Source: Celoporthe dispersa (taxonomy: Eukaryota > Ascomycota > Sordariomycetes > Diaporthales > Cryphonectriaceae). From it: DNA of 64,000 nt. The notes beneath the pieces were generated by a model. It saw only the letters and a program-made list of their open reading frames with translations, was not told the origin of the DNA and searched no databases. The stretch is taken from assembly GCA_016584495.1 (NCBI GenBank), contig WAID01000007.1, positions 4,140,001 through 4,204,000 on the forward strand. The letters run 5' to 3'. Positions within the stretch are counted from its first letter, which is position 1. Each line of letters starts with the position of its first letter. The translations under genes were made by a program, and so were the position numbers. Below, one piece after another: positions 42,392 to 54,876 of the stretch.

Positions 42392-45300
42392 CTATGTTTG
42401 TTTAAATCTAAAGAACAGTATCTGTCCATTGTGACACCCCAGCACCACTATATTGCCACAAATTCTGACTGCTGAAGGGGAGTATTTCCTGGGTATGTAA
42501 ATGGCCTTGTTTCCATCACGAGCTATCCAACATCCCTCCCCCGAATCCGCACGACGCAAACCGTAAGGAGACCAATTTGTGGGCGTGGTGTTGACAACAC
42601 GCAGAGAGAACAGATCGTCCATGACCACCGGGCCCTCATCCGTGATCAGGTAGCCCGGGAAAGTAGGATCCACCCAAAGTGAAGCGGAGAAAACCATCGC
42701 CACCTCGGCAATATGTACGAGTCCGCACGTGTTCAGATCCCAGATCAGTACAAAATCGCTGAAAGACGCGATAAGCTTGTTTGTACCTTTCACGAATAGT
42801 AGGACATAAACTGTACCCCGCCAGAGGCTGCTGCTGTCCTCGACACCACTTGGAGACCGTGGCTTCATGGTCTTGGGCGTGCGGTTGTAATAGCCGTCCG
42901 CCGTATCTTCCCCCAGCCTCGCCCAGACCAGAACCTCGCCATCCTCGCCGCCAGCCGCCAAGTCATAGCGCCCGTCGCTAGAGAAAGCGACAGCCGTGAC
43001 ATAGTCGTTGTGTCCTCGGAGCACCTGGACGCCATTCTCCATGTCGCTGCGTTCTGACTCCGACTCTGACCGTGCCTGGTCACCTTCTGTCTCCGTCTTC
43101 TGCTCCCCGATAGTCTCGCGGGTCATATCCCATACTCGAACGGTCTCGTCGTCAGATCCTGAAGCGATAAAACGATCGTCGTCGGAAAATACTGCATGAC
43201 GGACCCAGTCCACATGGCCGTGGAGTACCCGCGGCTCTCTGTCAGCATTCAAGGACCAAACTCGACATGTATTGTCATAAGAAGCCGAGACCAACTTCTG
43301 GTCGTCGTGTGAGAACATAACTGATCTGACCGTGCCATTGTGACCGGTCAGAGTGCGGTGAAGAATGCCCGTGGTACTGTCCCATAGACAGATCTTGTCG
43401 TCTCTGGAGGCAGAAGCTATCGATTTGCCATCGAAGGACACTGTGATACAAGTCACTTCGCTTGTATGTGGCTGCGCCCGACGGTTGTCAACATCTTTGT
43501 CCGTTTTGGTATCGGCATCACGACCCGTCGTTGGAAAGTGATCATCCTCGTAGTAATCCCAGATGTGTATGTTCCCATGAGCTGAGCAAGACGCAATGTA
43601 GGTATGTGTTGGCGAGAATGACAGGCTGAACAATTTTGAATAACTCGATGGCAAGATCAATTGAGGTTCGGACTTGTCAACATCCCATGGCGCTTTCCAA
43701 AGTCTGATCGCCCCGTCGTGCGATGCCGAGCCGAGAAGCTTGTCGTCGGGAGAGAAGCAAACTGCCGTCGTGGTGCGCATATGCTCCCCCAGGAGGGTGA
43801 TCGGGGGCCCATCGGACGCCATGTCCCAGACCACCACGGCTCTTTCTTTACATCCGGCTGCCACGAAACTCGAGTCCGATGAAAACGCGAGACTGGTAAA
43901 GGAGGCGGGGTTTTTGTTGGCCGGGCGAAGCTCACGCAACGTTTCTCCGTTCTGTGGCGTACAGATCACAACAACACCGTCCAGTGCCATGCCCAGCAGC
44001 TTTCCGTCTCTTGAGAACGCCAAGGACGCTATGTTGTCTTGAATTTCTCCATGAATTTTCCACTTTCTACATGAATAGGACGGAGGTTGCCAGATGATGA
44101 CCCACGCGTTTACGGCCGCAGCCAGCATGCTCCCATCACCTGAAAAAATGAGATCCTTGATCTCGATGGAATCGTCATCCTCGGATGCCGGCAGGTCTTG
44201 CTCGAGTCGATCTCGTTCGAGCCTGCCAGTAGTAGCATCCCAGACCTTGATCGAGGTGTTGTCTGTGGCAGCAAGTAGTCCGCTGGACGAGAAGGTCACC
44301 TTGCAGACCCACTCCGTGAAGTCGTTGATTGCGTGCTGTACTTTTCCTGTCGTCGTATCCCAGATCAGGATGGAGAGGTCATCTGAAGCTGAGGCCAACA
44401 ATCTGCCGTCATGGGAATAAGCAAAAGAACGGACGTAGTCGGTGTGCCCCTTGAGAACGTGCACGGTTCGGTCCCATTCCGGCTCCATGGTCGGCCAAAC
44501 CTTGAGCTGCGGAAACTCCTTGGGCAAGAGTAGCTTCTTCGTAATGCTGGATTCGGGGCTGAACAGGAGAGTATGACTGCTTCGTGCACCCTCCACACCA
44601 CTTCTCATCCGATGGTGAAGGGTCAGCAGCCGGTTCGCCTCGTGAATCAATTTCAGGAATCGCGCCATGTCCTCGCTTGCGTTGTCGGAGATTTTGTTCT
44701 AGTTAGGATGAAACACAATTGGTTGATTAGAATCTCTTCGGCGCTTCATTGAGACGATAATCAAGACTCCGGAAGGGAGGACGATCCAAGAAAAAAGGTG
44801 CACAAACCCGCAACGAATCCTGAAGGTCTCTAATGTGATCCAAGGCTGACGATAGACAGTCTGTCAACGTCATGAGGTCGAGCCATTCCAACATATGGTC
44901 AGTAAGAAACCGTATGACGGCCGCTACAGTCTCTTGAATATGATCTGTGTCATAGGCGTGTCTCATCCAATTCGTAATGGAATAGGCTGTGGGGACCATA
45001 GAGTCGTCTGCTGGGCGGGCTGCCATCGGGTAATCAACAGAGCAGAGTTTTGCTAGTGAATGGAGGCAGCTCTGTACCATCGCAGAATGTGCATGGGATA
45101 TCCGGTCCTCCATTCTCTCGCGAATAAAGTCTTTGGCTGAAGCATGTCTGAACAACACTGCATCTCCTCTCACCTCTAGAAAAGCGAGGCATCTCTTCCG
45201 GATGAGGATTCCAAGGTCGACTTGAGATGGCAAGCGCAGAAACTCGTGAAGTTCTGACACGCGTAGTGGCCTGTATGCGATAGCCATGAACGAGAGGACC

Positions 45301-47512
45301 TGGTCACAATACTCTCGGTCTTTCGGATCCAGTCTGTCAATACCATCCTTCAACTTGGCGTACAGTAACCGCCACCCTGTTTTGTCGCCATTATCAGCCA
45401 GCTGAAGTTGGTCAAGTATATCAACGGCATGCCAAGGGTCCTCCCTCTTGACCGCCTCGACAGCTATCTTGGCTCTCAGGAAATTGGAAGACGAAATCTG
45501 ACGAAGACGACTCAAGACCTCCTCTCGGAAGACATCCTCGAAGGACCTGGTCTTCTCCAACTCGCCAACTTTGGCAGGAATGTAGTATCCGTCACAGATG
45601 GTCTGCACTTCCTTTGGGCGAGAATCAAGATCCAGGTATCGGCATCCATCCTTCCAGACCGACGCCGATTTGAGGTCAGTTTTAGAGGGATCTACAGAGA
45701 GAATCCATTTCACTTTAGAAGACTCCGCTGAGAGCTTCAAAGTCATGCTGACGACGCCGAGTAGTACTTCTACGTCCTCTGCACCGCAGGTTTCGACCCC
45801 ACCGACCAGGAAAAGTGTGCTCGCGAACTGTTGATCCTGGATCATGGCATAGAAGAGCAGAGAAAGAGCGTAGGCATCGTTTGCGTCGTCGAAACTCGTC
45901 CTGCGCGTTCTTTCGAAGGCTTTTCTCCAAATGCACAGCCAACAGGGGCTGTGCGCGAATTGTGAGGGAGATAAGGTCCTTCAGGACCGCTGCAGCATTT
46001 GCTTGTCCGTTCAGCCCGTCTCTGCAGAAGGCGTAGGAAAGAGAACATGTGCAAGGGGCGCCATCGACTTCTTTGGGCAGTATTCCTTGAACAATGGCCT
46101 GGGTGATCAACATCTTTCCTGTTCCTGGGCCGCCACAAATCCAAAGCACGCGGACGTCCTTGCTTTCAGATACCACGTCCAGATACTCCGGGGTTGCCGT
46201 CACCCACTGAAGGAGCTCGTGCAAGATACTCTTTGGGTCCCAGCCCAAGGGTTGCGTGTCCTCACGCAGGTGGTTGGCCGCGTGGAGTTGGTTCAATAAG
46301 TCTTCCACATGATCTTTTCTCTCACTCGTACTCGGAATAAGGGATTGATGAATGGCGTCCTTAATGTTCTTGCCATCAAAGGTCGCAATTTCATTCTCGG
46401 CGGACACAATGTCATCCAGTCGGGGGATACGGTCCCTCACGGTGTGCCATGTGCCATCCGTATCAGTGATAAAGTGAGACAGTATTCCCACAATGTTGAT
46501 CTGATAGGAAAGAATCGCCTTGTATAAATCAAGGATTCTATGGTTGAGAGCTTGCGGGTCCTGAGAAGCATGTTCTCTATTCTCGTCGCTGCCTTCAAGG
46601 AGCTTTGGGAGGATGTTGTACCACGCCATCCTAGATGCCACGTGGACAGTTCCAGAGATAACATCCTCTTGTATTGGGTTGGACTCTGAAAGTTTAAGCT
46701 GTCCCGTTCGTTAACACCATGGTCAACTGGGGGCGGAGAAGGGTGGGGGAAGAGGGTGGCTGAACAAAGTCGGCCAGATTCTCACGCACAAGCATCTGCA
46801 AGGAGACAAAGAGACCATCCCACGCTCGGGCAGCCTCTGGGGCTTTATGAGCTGATTGTCGTAAACACTGCCGTATGTTGGAGATAGTTAGAGCTGCATT
46901 GCTAGTCCCCTCGTCGATGTCTTCATCGATCCAAGAGTTGGTTTGAATCATATGCGGTCTCTCATGCGGCTTATTGGGCGCGCTGGCATTATTCCTCTCC
47001 GGGTCTGTTTCTGAAGTGCGTCGTGATGCCAAAGCCGATCGGCGACCTTGCGTCCATCGGGCCAAGGTCTCTTCATAGCTTTCCAGCCTTTCTGGGTTCT
47101 CCAATCTCAAGCTTTCGTATCCCTGATGCCACAGATTCGCCGGGCCCTCGATCGGAGGAACTGCCGTCTTTTCCTTCTCGACTATCGGTGAGGCTGCTGT
47201 CTCGTCCTCCTCAACCATTGGGGAGGGTCCGCTAGAAGGTTCAGCATCTTTTGTGTCTATTATAGCTTCATTTGCTTGCGAATCCGTTGATCCTGGAACA
47301 TCTGGCTCTATGTGATAAGCCCCAACCGTCATATCGCCTTCATATGTTGCAGACGTTGAGTCGTCCGGATCGGACTGGGCGGCCAGCGCGGGTGGTGGAG
47401 TAGAAGTGTCAAGTGTGTTGCCATTGTTGGGAGAGTTGTTATCCTGTTCGGTGCTCATCAGTATGTCATTTGTGGTCTTCTGTCTCCGTCGGAATAATCG
47501 CAGGCGTCTCAT
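42392..47512 (-). CDS. NACHT-WD40 STAND (NLR-like) protein
   Basis: Large signal-transducing NTPase. Exons (minus): 47512-46786, 46685-44808, 44698-42392. Removing one T in the triplet at 45892-45894 gives 1637 codons. Order: an acidic variable N-terminus; an NWD-type N-terminal NACHT-associated region (ESLRLENPERLESYEETLAR, AARAWDGLFVSLQMLV, VASRMAWYNILPKLL); a NACHT NTPase with P-loop CGGPGTGKM at about residue 427-434; a winged-helix region (DKTGWRLLYAKL..., VLSFMAIAYRPLRVSELHEF); then about 10-12 WD40 repeats from LKGHTDYVRSFAYSHDGRLL to DLAAGGEDGEVLVWAR. The P-loop Ser/Thr is Met, and the Walker B region STLFLVGGVETCG lacks the usual Asp pair, so ATP use may be impaired. No known effector domain is seen at the N-terminus. 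An upstream in-frame ATG at 47566 is an alternative start. Intron 2 uses a GTTTGT donor. Confidence 0.9.
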
Positions 47513-48245
47513 TGTCTTGGAGCTGGCTCCCGGCTGCGGCTCGCGGTCTTGAGGAAGGTGAATCATGAAGTTCAGATGTCCAAAACAAAATTTTGCACTT
47601 GGAATACTACAAATATAGTAATTACGAGAACAGGTGCGATCGTTGCCAATACTCTGTCTGGGTTGCTTCAATTTCGTCGTCCAGTGCGTGAAAATTTGTG
47701 TGATGCCCGAGCTGATGGGGTTGGGCAGAGGCCCAAGGGGTGTACGTGTGGTTGACAAGTCAGCGAGTTTGACTTTTTCGGGTCAAGCTCACTGCTCTAC
47801 CTGCCAAGTACCGGTTTGTACCTGATACAAGGCACTCGGTGTCTTGATGTTCCGAGTGGCACTAAATATGACTGAAAAAAATGCCATTTTTGGGTAATAT
47901 TGCAGGGCTTCCGTACAATCCTGCCCGTTGATAGGATTACTTCCGAGACAGACGCCATTTACTTACTTTCTGCCGGTCATGATGGACATGAGCTGCGGGT
48001 AGCTGTTCCTCGGACGGTCAGAGGCTGCTTACCAGAGTAGTTGGTGCATTGTGAGGGTTGCCTGCCAATAAGTATTGAGAAAAGAAAAGAATATAACTCG
48101 TTCACCCACTCACTCAATCTCGTGGAACTCATTTATGGAAAGCTCAGTGCCTCGAATACCGGCAAGCTGTGTGCACCTATGATCCGCTTAACTCCTTTCC
48201 AACTTCTCTCTCAGCTTATCATCCGTCTCGACAACTTGGCCAATC
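47513..48245. other. Intergenic region, divergent promoters
   Basis: About 730 nt between the NACHT-WD40 gene (minus) and the unknown gene at 48246 (plus). The two genes share this stretch for both promoters, so co-regulation is possible. No other gene is seen. Confidence 0.45.
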
Positions 48246-49602
48246 ATGGATCCCATGCAATTCGATCTATATGAAAATCTGAGCGACGACGCAACACGCA
48301 GGCAAGGCGAGCTCAAGTCTTATTCTGTCAAGGAAGACAGCAGCATGATATACGAAAGGAAGAAGTCAGATCACTCAGTCACGGTGGAAAGGCTCCTCTG
48401 GATCGATGGCTTTGAGGAAAGCACGGGGCCCGGCGAGGCTACGAACAAACAAGAAATGACATTGGTGGTCCTCAAGATCGTTGTCACTTCACACGACCCG
48501 GATACAAGGTTCGCATATACGAAGGCCACGATTGCATTTGAGGACCCAAGCAAAGATGGTTCAGAGGATGAGCCCCAAGTGGAGGCGTGGGCTCCTTTCC
48601 ACTCGGAGCAGCGATGGAATTCCACAACGGCTGACATGAAGAAGACTACCCGGACAGAGGGGACTATCAACGTGGGGTACAACAGTTCCCAGGTATCTGG
48701 AGGGCGCAGTCACGAGGGAGAAATCTCCTGGGTCCAACAAGACTTTGACGTGGGGCAATCGAACGCCGAGGCGAGCCGCCGCACCGGTAGACGTAATGGG
48801 ATCACATGGACCGTGGAGCAGAATGTGCGGCAGGCGAAGGGGGTCACACAGGAAATCTGGACCGCAGTCCTGCTGTCGAGGCGTACGAAGTCACCGTACT
48901 TGGTCAGATTCAACATACACGTTCGCGCCGGCAGTGTGGAAGAATTTATGAGCAAGACAAGGAGGATCTTCGGCACAGACCCGGGAGAGACCAAGCCATT
49001 TCTCGTTACGCCTTGGGAGAAGTCCATCTGTGAGTATGAAGGCCAGGACATCATCAAGTGCGTTGACCGCAACAATCTGGGGGAGACTGCGGCACCCGGG
49101 AAACAGAGCAGATCTCAACGTGAGGTGGGGACCGAATTATCAAATCGAAACCTCCAAGGATGCCAGGACGGAAGCTTCCCCACTATGGGACGGACAAGGC
49201 TCGGAGAAGAAGCCTGATCAAGGCTTGAAGAAGCAGACGGATGCCCAGACGAAGGAACCTCTACCCAATCTTGCACCGGTCAGCAGCCCCCCAGCACCAG
49301 CTCCCTCCGGACCACCACACATCGCTGCAAGCCATTTTCCTTCAGCTCCAGCTGAGGTGCCGAGTCATCTTCCGATGTTGATTGGGTGGTATCCCGGCCA
49401 CACACCCATCTTGCAGCCAAACGCGGTCAATGATGCAGGGCGGCTTACTGCGCTCGAGACCCGAATCGCGCAGATCGAGACTCGTCTTGCTTCACAAGAC
49501 TCGATCATCTTACAGCTGCGAGAGGATTTGGTTAGTAAGAATGCTCAGGTAGCGAGACTAGAAAGGCTTGTTGTCTCGGATATGGAATCAAGCAAATATT
49601 GA
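48246..49602 (+). CDS. Uncharacterised protein with C-terminal coiled coil
   Basis: No family recognised. The first frame starts MDPMQFDLYENLSDDATRRQ and runs to about 49110. It has a globular-looking alpha/beta region with FKARIN-type strands (TVERLLWIDGFEE, MTLVVLKIVVTSH, SPYLVRFNIHVRAGSVEEFM) and an acidic patch. Its sequence continues in another frame with a Pro-rich linker and a strong coiled coil (LTALETRIAQIETRLASQDS). One extra base between about 49060 and 49130 would join them into 452 codons; I found no intron of the right length. No signal peptide or membrane segment. It sits head-to-head with the NACHT-WD40 gene and upstream of the subtilase, both less than 1 kb away. Confidence 0.7.
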
Positions 49603-50068
49603 TCACACCGGATTGCTGATCACACTGCAAGGAGAAAGGAAAGTAACATTGAGTAATTTACTAGCTCAATAATTAGCCCGAATAGGGGCTTCGTGGCTGC
49701 ATACTTTGCTTGCTGCCTGAATATTGTACGAGCCCCAGCCACCGAGCAATTTTCGTGGTTTGTTGGGAGGTGGAATGAGTAAGCAAGAAACAATCACCGC
49801 AGGGGTTTGTATGGAATACTCTGATCACCGCTTCCAATAGCAGGCTTTATGAATTACATGTACACACATGTCACTGTCACTTGAAGATCGAGCGTGCATT
49901 TCGGTCCCACTTGCTTAGGTGGACAGCCAGCACCTCGAGAGTTCTCCTGCTCCTCCTCTGAGGATCATCTCCGTCACCCACTGAATTCACCCGCACAAGT
50001 TTACTTCTGTACGTGCTTCTGTCCACATTAATCTATCTGAACGAGTGTGCTCAAATTATTTCTTGAAT
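49603..50068. other. Intergenic spacer upstream of the subtilase gene
   Basis: About 465 nt between two plus-strand genes. The last 150 nt are C/T-rich and serve as the likely leader. Nothing else is seen. Confidence 0.45.
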
Positions 50069-53000
50069 ATGCACGATGCGGATAGCCCCGTCGTGGAAGC
50101 CAACGCGATAAACGGCCACGACCTTCTTGGGCCGCCTGAGCCAAAACGGACAAGCAACGTGGCCGGGGCTAAGGATCCCACAGATGGCATAAGACAAAGT
50201 TGGAAGAAATGGCTGGACAGCCGTGATAAATCCAAGAATCTGGAAGACAAGGTCCAAACTGGCCTCTACCATCCCATCGTAGCTGCTCTACAGGACGCAG
50301 TCACCGCAGGGCAAGATGCCACTCGGAGGACGGCGGCAAGTATCAAGAGGCTCTTGGGCGATCAGGCAATCAAAGATCATATCGACGATTGCGTTCGCTG
50401 GCTCATCCTAGTGACTGCTGTAAGACGCACGGAGCTCAACAGCCTGAGCAGAGACAGCGGTGAAGAGGCTCTTCGGGTGGCGGCGCAGGAAGAGCTCATT
50501 GAAACGGAAAGCAACGTCGACATTCTCATCACTAGGATTATCATTGAAATATCCCCCCACTTGGCATTTGAGACCTCGAACAAACTGGAGAAGTGCAGAG
50601 CCAAGGGCTCGTCCAAGCTGGAGGATCCCCACGTCATCAAACACCAGAAGACCACCCCGTTTCACCTAGCAGCCAGACGCGGCAACGGCAAGGCCATCAA
50701 ACATATGATTCACCAGGGCTTGCACTTGTGTGAGGCTCAAGTCGCCCAACCACGTTCGAAACGCCGCTCGCTGATTCAAGACCACGATGAATTTCTGGGG
50801 GACCAGGACCTCAACCCCGGCGAGGCTGCGCACAAGCTTCTTCTCGAGATCACAAAGCAGGTCGACCCACAGTTCCGGTCCTCGGCGCAAACAGCTCTGA
50901 ATGCTGCAGCTATCGCAGAAGATGGGGACCTGAGCGCGCTCGGCGCGCTTCTCGGTTTCGACACACGACTTGCACTTCCTCCGGACAAAACGTTCGAACA
51001 CATCTTAAAGGAGGGCCTCCTGGGCGTCGTCGACAAGTTTCTCTCGTACGAGGAGCTCAGACGTGCGTTCGCCACCGGCGACAATATCCTCGAAGCGCTG
51101 GATAATTTGGGCAACGCCAAGCATGAAAAGAACTTTCACCCAGATGACCAGGGAGGACAGGAAGAAAATTGTCTTCCGCTTGATCGATCTTGCCACAATG
51201 TCGGACCCGCTTGGTGAAGATGTGGTCGACAAGATCATTCAGCTAGATCTACAGGATGTGTGGAACATGGCCAAAGACAAGATGGCACCCGGATTGAGGG
51301 GGGAGGGCCTACTCCATCGTGCGGTGCTGCATCAGAATCTTGACTTTGTCACAAGATTCTTGCGAGAATACCCGGATTCAGTCACGTATCAAGCTCCCCT
51401 GCGAGGACACGAAAAAGACATCGCGAACAGAGGGGAATGCTATCCACTGTGGCACAATAACAAGTATATTGTGGGATCCTCGTTAAGAGACCGGAACGCA
51501 AAGCAGTGGCCACAGAGAGACGAGATACGCAGTGCCATAGTGACTGCCACAATCAAGAACAAGAACATCAAGAAGATGCAGAAGCTTTCAGAGATCTTCC
51601 AGGACTCGAGCGGTAAGTCCTCTAAAAAGAAGAAAGCAACAAAAAGAAATTCCAGTGCCCCGAGAGACGAAGGGGGGGTTCTGTATAGATCGTATGGACT
51701 AATGTTTGCGCACAGAAACTGGTGAGTTGAATAGATTATGTTGGGGAGAATGTTATATTCAAAATCTCATAAAATTCCAGTCCGCGAATTATGTTTTGAT
51801 CTCTCTCGGTTCAACTCCAAACATACCCCATTCTCAAATTTTGTTTGGTCCCTGATCAACCACAAGGAGAATCCTGATTTACTCTCTTACGAGCACACCA
51901 TCAAATACGCCGAGTTCCCTGCTCTGGACTTGAACTCTGAAGAAAAGGAAACATTCGGCGCGGGAGGCCTTGTTGAACATACCGAAGTATTTGAAATCTT
52001 GGATTGGCTGCACAGGATTAAGAAGGTTAATGAAATTATTGAGCTGACCGTGCCGGATCGACTCATCAGCCCTCATAACGAAGAGAAGATCGCAGCACAG
52101 GTCAGAGACTTCAAAGTCGAGGTCCTCAACTGGAGGTTCCTGGACATGGCCATTTCGATCTTCAAGGATGATGAGACCAGGGAGAGGCTCAAAGAGCTCC
52201 ACCTGTACGCCAGTGGCAAACGCGCAGCGATCAGTCACTGGTTGAGTGCTGAAGGAGTAGCCTCACTTAAAAATGTGAGTGAGGTCCAAATGCAGGATCA
52301 CAACTTGACCTGCTCTGTGTTCGCATGCAAGCCACTGATCAATAGCACAAAACATTAGCTGGAACTGCTGGAAATCCATGTGATCAAGGTATGCCAGGAC
52401 CTATGGGAACCCTTCCTAATATATGCAGAGGTCTTGAACTTGAATGCTGAAGCGCTCTCTCAGGATGTCATGACTGAGGAAGATTGCGACGCGACGGTCC
52501 GTCACATTCAAGACCAATTCAACGAATTTTGCGCGAACAACCGGAGCGAGAATCTCAAGATCAAAGTTGCCCGTCGACGTTGGAATCCGAGCCACGAGAG
52601 GCTGGCAGACTTGGAAGAGATGTACGTGGTCAAAGCGGATCATGGCAGCTTTGAGTCTAACTTCTGATATCGTGTACAGAGCCGAGAGGGCAGTCCCAAA
52701 ACTGTCCCAGTTTATAAAAAGGTATCGCGACTTCGTCCAGGTTGGGGCACAGGCAGAAGGGTTTCACCCGACAAAGGTTGCCATCATCGACAACGGCATC
52801 CTTAGCATTGCGCCAAAGGCTGAATCTAGCCGTGAGATTTTCAATGCTCGCCAGCGTCTCGATGAATCTAGAGGGACGAGTTCCCCTGAGAGACAGTACA
52901 TGTTGAGGTCACCGAATGGTGACAGCAGGTTCACGAATTCGGCAGGCCCCAGCAACTTCAAAACACTATGGTCGCGCATAAAGGCTGGTCGGTCCTTCGT

Positions 53001-53829
53001 CGATAATGGCCAAAGGGTCAGCCCGTGGCTGTTCGCATCCGACCCCCATGGGACTCAGATGGCTAATATCATCTGTGCAATCGACCCTCTGTGTGAGCTC
53101 TATGTGGCTCAAGTTACTGACAGTCGATCCGGGATCACACCCTCGAGGGTTGCAAGGGTATGTATCTATACAGATGCCGAATTTTGTTCAACTTGCTCGT
53201 TCATACTGCAATGGTGGAGTGAATATATGTAACTGACTCTACCACCGTTGCAAAAGGCTATCCACTGGGCGATCAGTCAACAGGTCGACATCATCTCGAT
53301 GAGCTTCGCTACTCTGGACTCCATTACTGATCTTCAGTCTGCTTGCGTTACGGCGGGGGGACAAGGAATTGTTATGCTTGCTAGCACTCACGATGAGGGC
53401 ACTAGTATCGAGAAGGCCTTTCCAGCGTCCTTTGACGAAACAATGGCCATCACGGCTTTCGATGATTTTGGCATACAACTCCGACCTTCAAAGCAAGCGT
53501 TTCAGTACGGCATATTGGGTGAAAATGTAGCAGCTGGTGTCGTGCCGTTCCTCGAGTCTGATGACCGTGTGTCTGGAAGCTCAGTGGCCACAGCTATCGC
53601 CGCTGGGCTCAGCTCCCTCATCCTGTCGTGTGATAGGCTAGCTCATCCGGGCAAGGATTATCAAATCGGCGAGAAGAAGAATGTCTGCAAGCATCACTTC
53701 GAGAAGATGAAACCAAAACCAGGGGACGAGGAGAAGTACATTCTGCTGGAGAAGTTTGGGGGGATTGATGTTCAACTGAGAGATGGACTGGATATCAACG
53801 TCAAGCAAATCCTTGCTAAGTCTTTTTAA
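50069..53829 (+). CDS. Subtilisin-like (S8) serine protease with large N-terminal ankyrin-like region
   Basis: Exons 50069-51612, 51781-52274, 52359-52621, 52680-53157 and 53257-53829 total 3352 nt; removing one T in the TTT at about 51132-51134 gives 1117 codons (1116 residues). The N-terminal half is helical with ankyrin-like segments (TTPFHLAARRGNGKAIKHMI, GLLHRAVLHQNLDFVTRFL). A middle region (RELCFDLSRFNSKHTPF, EVLNWRFLDMAISIF, ISHWLSAEGVASL) is shared by a fungal ankyrin/subtilase family as I recall it. The C-terminal peptidase S8 domain has the full triad: Asp804 in VAIIDNGIL, His890 in DPHGTQMANII, Ser1035 in SGSSVATAIAAGL. The usual oxyanion Asn is not obvious (IVMLASTHDEG). No signal peptide, so an intracellular protease is expected. 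The exon 1/2 junction region has alternative splice sites. Confidence 0.87.
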
Positions 53830-54876
53830 GAATGAGTCTTGACTATTCTATATAATTAAACAGGCATAGAAGCATGCATCGAGTTTCTGAAGTAAAGAAA
53901 CATAATCAAATCGATATTTATGATGTGAAACTTTGCAATATTAACATTTGAATCCTGCCGGGGTATGTATGCGTACGCTTTGGCCGTGGGATGGTTCAAG
54001 GCCTTCACGAGCGCGTCGTTCCGACGCCGAAGCCTCATTGTATATATGATTGATATAACATTAACATAAAAAAGGAAAGAAAATAAGGGATGCTAAATCC
54101 AATTAACCTTTTCAATAGAGCCATTACTGCACTGCTTTACATCATTTGACTACACTTGTGAGCCTATTAAACCTGACAGCAACCCAAAACACTGGAGCAC
54201 AGGAATACCAGCAGGCCGAAGCGACATGGAACCCAGATAATCCGTCCTGCAGCCCCTTTTTGATAACAATCAGCCAGCCAGCGGAGGATGGAACAGAAAT
54301 GAGAGATCTGATACTTTTGGTGATGGTGATGGTGATTTTGCTCTTGATCCTGCTATGATTTATGCGACGGACCGTCAGACGATCATACCTCTGCTGCTCA
54401 ATTAGGACGCTCAGGCAATGGGCTGTGGTTGTGTCGTGCCTCGAGGCCCCTTGACGGCTGCGCGTTATAGTCCCTTATGCGTTGCTTAATATACGCTGCT
54501 TAATGCCGTTATTCGCGTATGTTGAATAAGGCCACATCCTACTATTCATATAGATGCAAAATTCGTTTTACCAGGGGCGGGCTTCACCCCATGCATAGCT
54601 ATAGTTCAATATTACTAGGGGAGAAACTAAACAAAATCTATATAAATAGTCTAAATAAAACAATTCGTCGATGTGTTGAACCAGTCAGTTGTCTGCATCC
54701 GTGCAGCACCAAGTTATAGTAAATGATAACCCATAAAACAAGACTGAACACTCCAGACCTCATATTCCTCGCACCATGCCTTTCTTTTCCATAACGAACC
54801 CTTGAATCTCTGTGGATGATACGTGCCCGGGCGTACCAGAACATCTTCTGCTCGTTGATCTGGAAACAAGCTTGTC
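53830..54876. other. AT-rich intergenic region
   Basis: About 1 kb between convergent genes. The stretch 53830-54120 and 54480-54730 are clearly more AT-rich than the rest of the window, with repeated CTTAATA/CTTAATG motifs near 54485-54510. It may hold an old degraded (RIP-like) repeat, but I could not identify transposon coding or termini. Confidence 0.4.
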
